Made by a program: the position numbers and the translations under genes
Notes under the pieces: model-generated
What the model was told of the DNA's origin: nothing
What the model saw: only the letters and a program-made list of their open reading frames with translations
The model's database searches: none
Assembly: GCA_023435265.1 (NCBI GenBank)
Contig: JAEYRZ010000002.1
Location: forward strand, 1 to 10,344
DNA length: 10,344 nt
Direction: 5' to 3'
Source: Pseudomonadota bacterium
GTDB taxonomy: Bacteria; Desulfobacterota; Desulfobacteria; Desulfobacterales; Desulfosarcinaceae
Part shown: positions 7,328-10,344 of the stretch, one piece after another
How positions within the stretch are numbered: position 1 is the stretch's first letter
Layout of the letters: the number at the start of each line of letters is the position of its first letter

Positions 7328-7672
7328 TTACTTGCATTTGGCCGGGGTGGGCGAGTCGGCCGCGTATTCCCACAGGTAGCCGTAAATGTCGTTCAGATCT
7401 TCCGCCGACAGCGCGGCCCACTCGGCGTCACAGCCGAACTGGTTGAAATCCTTGCCTTCAAACACGCGGTCCCACTGCGCGCGGGTTTTGGCATCCGGAT
7501 TCACCGTAGGCTTGGGAGAGTCCACGGCCCCGCGCTCCATGCAGGTTTTATAAACCTTGCGGTAGGTGTACTTGCCTTTGCGCGGGTTGCCTTTCTCAAG
7601 GGCCCAGGCGGTGTTGATAAAAGCCACGCACAGCGTGACGGTCAAAAATAAAAGGGCCAGACGTTTGATCAT
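7328..7672 (-). CDS. Small secreted cytochrome c-like protein lacking a haem motif
   Basis: A 114-residue protein with a signal peptide (hydrophobic 5-21, likely cleavage after T-A-W-A at 24). The mature part begins L-E-K-G-N-P-R-K-G-K-Y-T-Y-R-K-V and ends with L-S-x-E-D-L-N-D-I-Y-G-Y-L-W-E-Y. These are the first and last helices of a class I (monohaem) cytochrome c, in which Y-x-x-x-C-x-x-C-H would follow helix 1. Here that site reads Y41-K-T-C44-M45: the first Cys is Tyr and the haem His is Met. There is no CxxCH anywhere, so covalent haem attachment is not expected. Remaining cysteines are 44, 81 and 113. AAGGAG precedes the ATG and a sigma-54 promoter lies about 54 nt upstream of it. It is the first gene after the gap and probably heads its own transcript. 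A role as a haem-free scaffold or thiol carrier is speculation. Confidence 0.8.
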   Translation of the reverse strand: MIKRLALLFLTVTLCVAFINTAWALEKGNPRKGKYTYRKVYKTCMERGAVDSPKPTVNPDAKTRAQWDRVFEGKDFNQFGCDAEWAALSAEDLNDIYGYLWEYAADSPTPAKCK

Positions 7673-7725
7673 GACGATTGCTCCTTATCGGGGTATCTGA
7701 AGGGTTTGTTGTTTACAGGGATGAG

Positions 7726-7742
7726 TGCAACCGATATGCCAA
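7726..7742 (-). promoter_or_regulatory. Sigma-54 (-24/-12) promoter
   Basis: The minus strand reads TTGGCATATCGGTTGCA. The consensus is YTGGCACG-N4-TTGCW, and the invariant GG and GC dinucleotides sit at exactly the right 10-nt separation; only the C and G after TGGCA differ. Transcription would start near 7716, giving a leader of about 44 nt to the ATG at 7672. It lies in the only long gap of the minus-strand run and would serve the cytochrome-like, rhodanese, octaheme and cytochrome b genes. Such promoters require an enhancer-binding activator, so expression is probably signal-controlled. Confidence 0.72.
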
Positions 7743-7838
7743 CCGACGGACCGCTGTTCCGAATCAAGTAACCCTTCGAAACAATAGAGGTTAACGTTCA
7801 TGCGGCAGGGGCGGCGCGGCGGATGGCGGCGTGCAGGG

Positions 7839-7865
7839 TTAACAGTTGGGGGTAACACCTGTTAA
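7839..7865. promoter_or_regulatory. Inverted repeat, possible enhancer-binding (UAS) site
   Basis: TTAACAG (7839-7845) and CTGTTAA (7859-7865) form a perfect 7-bp dyad with 13 nt between. Its centre is about 135 nt upstream of the start predicted from the sigma-54 promoter, the usual distance for an activator site. It begins 10 nt after the stop of the DsrE-like gene. There is no T-run, so a terminator is unlikely. A further GGTTAAC lies at 7789-7795. The bound protein is unknown and not encoded in the window. Confidence 0.45.
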
Positions 7866-7875
7866 TGTCGTGAGA

Positions 7876-8217
7876 TCAGAAGGCCAGGTGCCGGTCGCAT
7901 GCCAGAAGCAGATCCGCAAACCGGCGGCAGGGCACCAGCACAGGCGGCTTCACATTCTGGAGCGTTTCTGCAATCCCGTAGGCCCGGGCACTCTCCAGGC
8001 ATACCGTGACCCGCCCGCAGGCGCGCAGCTCGTGGAAGCAGGGGTCGCGCGCGAGCATCACCGCCTCCGCGATCAAGTGAATCTGCAACGCAATCCCTTT
8101 GGCGCAGGCGCTTTCGGCAAGTTCGAGGAGCTGGCCGCGAAACTGCGTCGAGGAGATCAGAAGACCCAGACTGCGGGGTTTGCATCTGGTCGGCATGGCT
8201 TCAGGCGCCGATTGCAT
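7876..8217 (-). CDS. DsrE/TusD-like sulfur carrier protein
   Basis: A 113-residue cytoplasmic-looking protein with no signal peptide. It opens its fold with L-G-L-L-I-S-S-T and has the stretch V-T-V-C-L-E-S-A-R-A-Y-G-I (Cys73). In memory this aligns with the region around active Cys78 of E. coli TusD; the end A-C-D-R-H-L-A-F likewise matches the TusD end C-D-R-V-V-Q-F. TusD/DsrE proteins carry sulfur as a cysteine persulfide within TusBCD or DsrEFH complexes. Seven cysteines in all (12, 38, 60, 67, 73, 97, 107) is a lot for the size. The start is uncertain: the ATG at 8217 follows the previous stop by 4 nt with GGTGGTGA upstream, while 8196 or 8262 are alternatives. It is the last of three small genes of similar character. 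Its partner and sulfur source are not shown. Confidence 0.8.
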   Translation of the reverse strand: MQSAPEAMPTRCKPRSLGLLISSTQFRGQLLELAESACAKGIALQIHLIAEAVMLARDPCFHELRACGRVTVCLESARAYGIAETLQNVKPPVLVPCRRFADLLLACDRHLAF

Positions 8218-8221
8218 GGCG

Positions 8222-8413
8222 TCACCACCAGCAGATGATCTGGTCATGGGCGAAGATATCATCGAGCACCCGCGGCCAATCCACCGGGGTCAGCGGCACG
8301 GGGTCGGGGTAAAGGCAGACGACGCTGGCCACCCCGCCGGCGCTGATCGCGCCGATCAACTCGGATAATGCCTGGTCGGGTTCGCTGTGCAGTAAATGCA
8401 GAATTTTTTTCAT
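8222..8413 (-). CDS. Very small TusB/DsrH-like protein (tentative)
   Basis: A 63-residue protein starting M-K-K-I-L-H-L-L-H-S-E-P, then a helix, G-G-V-A-S-V-V-C-L-Y, and ending in D-Q-I-I-C-W-W. The L-H-x-L-H-x-S/E-P opening and terminal Trp recall TusB/DsrH (E. coli TusB starts MLHTLHRSP and ends in W). At about two thirds of that length it is either a minimal relative or only a look-alike. Two cysteines (33 and 61) could carry sulfur. An ATG at 8419 is also in frame, one base after the upstream stop, but 8413 has GGTAAG at a better distance and gives the expected start. It lies tightly between the 94-residue protein and the DsrE-like protein, so co-translation and a heteromeric complex are likely. 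The function is inferred from context. Confidence 0.6.
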   Translation of the reverse strand: MKKILHLLHSEPDQALSELIGAISAGGVASVVCLYPDPVPLTPVDWPRVLDDIFAHDQIICWW

Positions 8414-8420
8414 GCGCATC

Positions 8421-8705
8421 TTACCAGGGCATCAGCAGGTCGGCTTCCTGCATCCGGCCCGCCAGCGCTTTCGGGGAAAGCAGGGGAATGCCGGCGGCTT
8501 CCGCCAAACGGGGATCGAGCGTGCTGCAGTGCGCCGCCCGGTCTGCCAGCGCCGGCACCGGGGCGAAAGCACCGTCGGCTCCTGGAAGCAATACCAGGCT
8601 GACCGAACTGCCGCCGAGCGTAAAGGCATCGCACAGCTGCAGGATTTCGGTCAGCCGGGTGATGTTCCGGACCAGCATGAGGATTCGAAGTCCGGGGTGT
8701 GGCAT
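8421..8705 (-). CDS. Small DsrE-superfamily-like protein (tentative)
   Basis: A 94-residue protein without signal peptide or membrane segment. It shows a beta-alpha-beta opening, L-R-I-L-M-L-V then a helix with Cys25, then G-G-S-S-V-S-L-V-L-L, and ends E-A-D-L-L-M-P-W. The same plan (I-L-x-L-L, helix, G-G-x-x-S-V-V-x-L, terminal D-x-x-x-x-W) appears in the 63-residue neighbour, suggesting a diverged tandem pair. A second cysteine is at 60 (A-H-C-S-T-L-D). I place it near the DsrE/TusBCD fold on this pattern and its position beside a clear DsrE-like gene, but there is no decisive motif. It starts 15 nt after the porin stop with only a weak GGAAA as ribosome-binding site, and its stop lies 1-7 nt from the next start, so it belongs to the same transcript. 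Confidence 0.6.
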   Translation of the reverse strand: MPHPGLRILMLVRNITRLTEILQLCDAFTLGGSSVSLVLLPGADGAFAPVPALADRAAHCSTLDPRLAEAAGIPLLSPKALAGRMQEADLLMPW

Positions 8706-8720
8706 GGTCGTTTCCGGGCA

Positions 8721-10344
8721 TCAGAAGCGCAGGGTGGCCGATAGATAGGCGAGCCAGACTTGGTCCACCACCGCATTCAGCGCGTCGAGGGCCGTGATGT
8801 CGTCGATCTTCATCGGTTTGCCCAATGGGTTGCCGCTGCCGGTGTAGTCGTAATCGTAGTATTGCCCGCCTAATGTAATGAAGAAATTGGGATTGAAGAT
8901 CGGTTGAATGTAGTAGGCCTCCCAGACCTGGCCGCGCGCCGCAAGCTTGCTGGCCACCAGGGAGTCTTCGGCACCTGTGAAGTTGAACCAGTATTTGGAA
9001 CCCCAATTATACTCTATGCCCAGCCGTGCTTCGAGGGGCATGGGGAAAATCGCCCCGGCGTAGATGCTGTAGCCGTCGCGGGATTCCAGATCGCCGTTCG
9101 AGCTGAGCAGCCCCTGGCCCATGATTTCGTAAAAAGGATTGCGCGATACCTCGGACGGATCGGTATGGCTCCACGAACCCGCGATGAAGAGATCGATATC
9201 TGCCAGAACCTCCCCGAGATTGGTGCGCAGCAGGAGCGATGCGCCGTCCCAGTCCCCGATATTGGTGGTCGGCTCGATGCGGCTGATGAATCCGCCGCTG
9301 TTCTGAGCGAAGAAATATTCATCCACTCCGTCGTTGTCGGTGTCCTGCTTGGACACGATAAACGGCATGACCGTCAGGCCGGTAAAGCCGTCGGTGATGT
9401 CCGAGGCGTGGGCATAGGTGAACGACGCACTGGTGATGTCATCGTCGAACAGGTCGGCAATGAAGCCGAACATGTGGACATCGTCCACGTCGGGCTGCAT
9501 GCTGCTCAGGGACGCGGCATTGCCCCAGTCGCTTTCGAAGCCGACGCCGTAGCACAGCTTGAAGGCCGCGCCCGGAATGCCGGTGACCTCTTCGAGCCCG
9601 AAGGTGAGCGATGCGCCGTCGAATTGCCAGTTGATCAGCGGCGCCAGCGGCGAACCGCCTTCGAGGCTGTAGTTGCGGTATTCGAGGGGCGGACCCTCGG
9701 TCGAGGGCCGGCGCCCCAGCGAAAGGTTGACCGGAACGCTGCCAAGATCCTTGCGGTAGTTGAAGTAGGCGCGCTCGAGCCGAAGGGTGTCGCCGTGCGG
9801 CAGGCTGGAGGTGTTGCCGTCGAAGGTGACGTCGTTCATGCTGCCGTGGTTGAAGTTGACGCCCGTGCTGTCGCCGAAGACTTTGTACGCGGCCAGGCGG
9901 CCCGTAAAGGAAAGCTGCGGGTTGACGCGCGCGTTCATCTCCAGGCGCAGGCGGTTGGTGTAGATGATGTCGTTGTCGGCATCCGCTTCGGCGGGCGGAG
10001 GGATCATGCCCGCGGCGGCCATGCCGGCCATGCCCTGCTGCATCTGCCCCAATGTGGCGCCGTTGAATCCACCGGCGGCGGCATCGGTGAAAAAGCCCCC
10101 CACCACGGCGTCCGGTGCCATGCGGATATCGTTGTAGTGAATCGATTCCCCGCGGGTGCGCAGCTCGACGCCGAAAGACAACTTGTCCGTGGCCGTATGC
10201 AGCTCCGCGGTGTCCAGACGCTCCGCGACATCGCGGGCGGTCTGATCCTGTTCCACATTTTTGGTTTCCACCGCCTCGATCTGCTGCTGCAGCTGTTCGA
10301 GCTGCTGTTTCAGCTGTTCGACCTGACGGCGCAGCTCCTGCGTG
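8721..10344 (-). CDS. DUF3373-type outer-membrane beta-barrel/porin, 5' end missing
   Basis: The reading frame is open to the window edge; the visible 540 residues lack the start and signal peptide. The first 24 visible residues (T-Q-E-L-R-R-Q-V-E-Q-L...) are a Gln/Glu/Leu coiled coil, as in porins that trimerise or contact peptidoglycan. From about residue 54 the sequence alternates strands and loops and ends L-S-A-T-L-R-F, with the terminal Phe expected of an outer-membrane barrel. L-G-R-R-P-S-T-E-G-P-P-L-E-Y-R is the feature I recognise as DUF3373, a family of putative porins in Geobacter and relatives. A Gly/Ala/Met-rich stretch with G-Q-M-Q-Q-G-M-A-G-M and a Ca-binding-like loop DTDNDGVDE (9318-9344) lie in predicted loops. 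An internal GTG at 10271 is not the true start because the coiled coil continues upstream. It heads the visible run of genes; the substrate is unknown. Confidence 0.87.
   Translation of the reverse strand, partial: TQELRRQVEQLKQQLEQLQQQIEAVETKNVEQDQTARDVAERLDTAELHTATDKLSFGVELRTRGESIHYNDIRMAPDAVVGGFFTDAAAGGFNGATLGQMQQGMAGMAAAGMIPPPAEADADNDIIYTNRLRLEMNARVNPQLSFTGRLAAYKVFGDSTGVNFNHGSMNDVTFDGNTSSLPHGDTLRLERAYFNYRKDLGSVPVNLSLGRRPSTEGPPLEYRNYSLEGGSPLAPLINWQFDGASLTFGLEEVTGIPGAAFKLCYGVGFESDWGNAASLSSMQPDVDDVHMFGFIADLFDDDITSASFTYAHASDITDGFTGLTVMPFIVSKQDTDNDGVDEYFFAQNSGGFISRIEPTTNIGDWDGASLLLRTNLGEVLADIDLFIAGSWSHTDPSEVSRNPFYEIMGQGLLSSNGDLESRDGYSIYAGAIFPMPLEARLGIEYNWGSKYWFNFTGAEDSLVASKLAARGQVWEAYYIQPIFNPNFFITLGGQYYDYDYTGSGNPLGKPMKIDDITALDALNAVVDQVWLAYLSATLRF

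Noticed and set aside
7839..7865. Dyad read as a terminator for the DsrE-like gene
   Set aside because: The stem is only 7 bp with a 13-nt loop and there is no T-run on either strand; an operator or activator site fits better.
10269..10271. GTG as the true start of the porin gene
   Set aside because: The frame stays open upstream to the window edge and encodes a continuing coiled coil, and a signal peptide must lie still further upstream.

Overview
This GC-rich window looks like the chromosome of a Desulfobacterota (deltaproteobacterial) anaerobe. The evidence is a gene for an octaheme tetrathionate-reductase-type cytochrome, a DUF3373-type outer-membrane porin, DsrE/TusD-like and rhodanese sulfur proteins, and a CACAGAG-type inverted repeat of a kind I associate with such genomes. 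The assignment is an inference; there is no rRNA or other phylogenetic marker.

Left part (1-3612) holds ordinary, independent genes. The window opens with the first 28 codons of a minus-strand M1-family aminopeptidase, which has a good sigma-70-like promoter. It is divergent from a plus-strand gene for an unrecognised membrane-anchored, coiled-coil, mostly helical protein (306-1202). That gene converges on a minus-strand ABC-F ATPase (1233-3113). Divergent from the ABC-F gene is a small two-helix DUF1328/YtjA-type membrane protein (3394-3564), closed by a strong intrinsic terminator. A 63-bp repeat built from CTCTGTG/CACAGAG units follows at 3653-3715.

Right part (3776 to the window end) is one long run of eight minus-strand genes. 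In transcription order these are: an outer-membrane DUF3373 porin with an N-terminal coiled coil (5' end outside the window); three very small proteins, the third clearly DsrE/TusD-like and the other two probably related; a 203-nt gap; a small secreted protein that looks like a class I cytochrome c with its haem motif lost; a lipoprotein with three rhodanese domains; an octaheme c-type cytochrome with a C-terminal membrane anchor; and a four-helix b-type cytochrome. The gap carries a well-matched sigma-54 (-24/-12) promoter, and an inverted repeat about 135 nt upstream of the predicted start could be its enhancer-binding site.

The likely reading is an envelope-spanning sulfur (or sulfur-analogue) redox module. 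The porin would admit the substrate. The lipoprotein rhodaneses and the DsrE-type carriers would handle persulfide sulfur in the periplasm and cytoplasm respectively. The octaheme cytochrome would carry out the redox step and exchange electrons with the quinone pool through the cytochrome b. The substrate and direction of electron flow cannot be read from sequence. The combination of parts, and not any single gene, is what merits attention.
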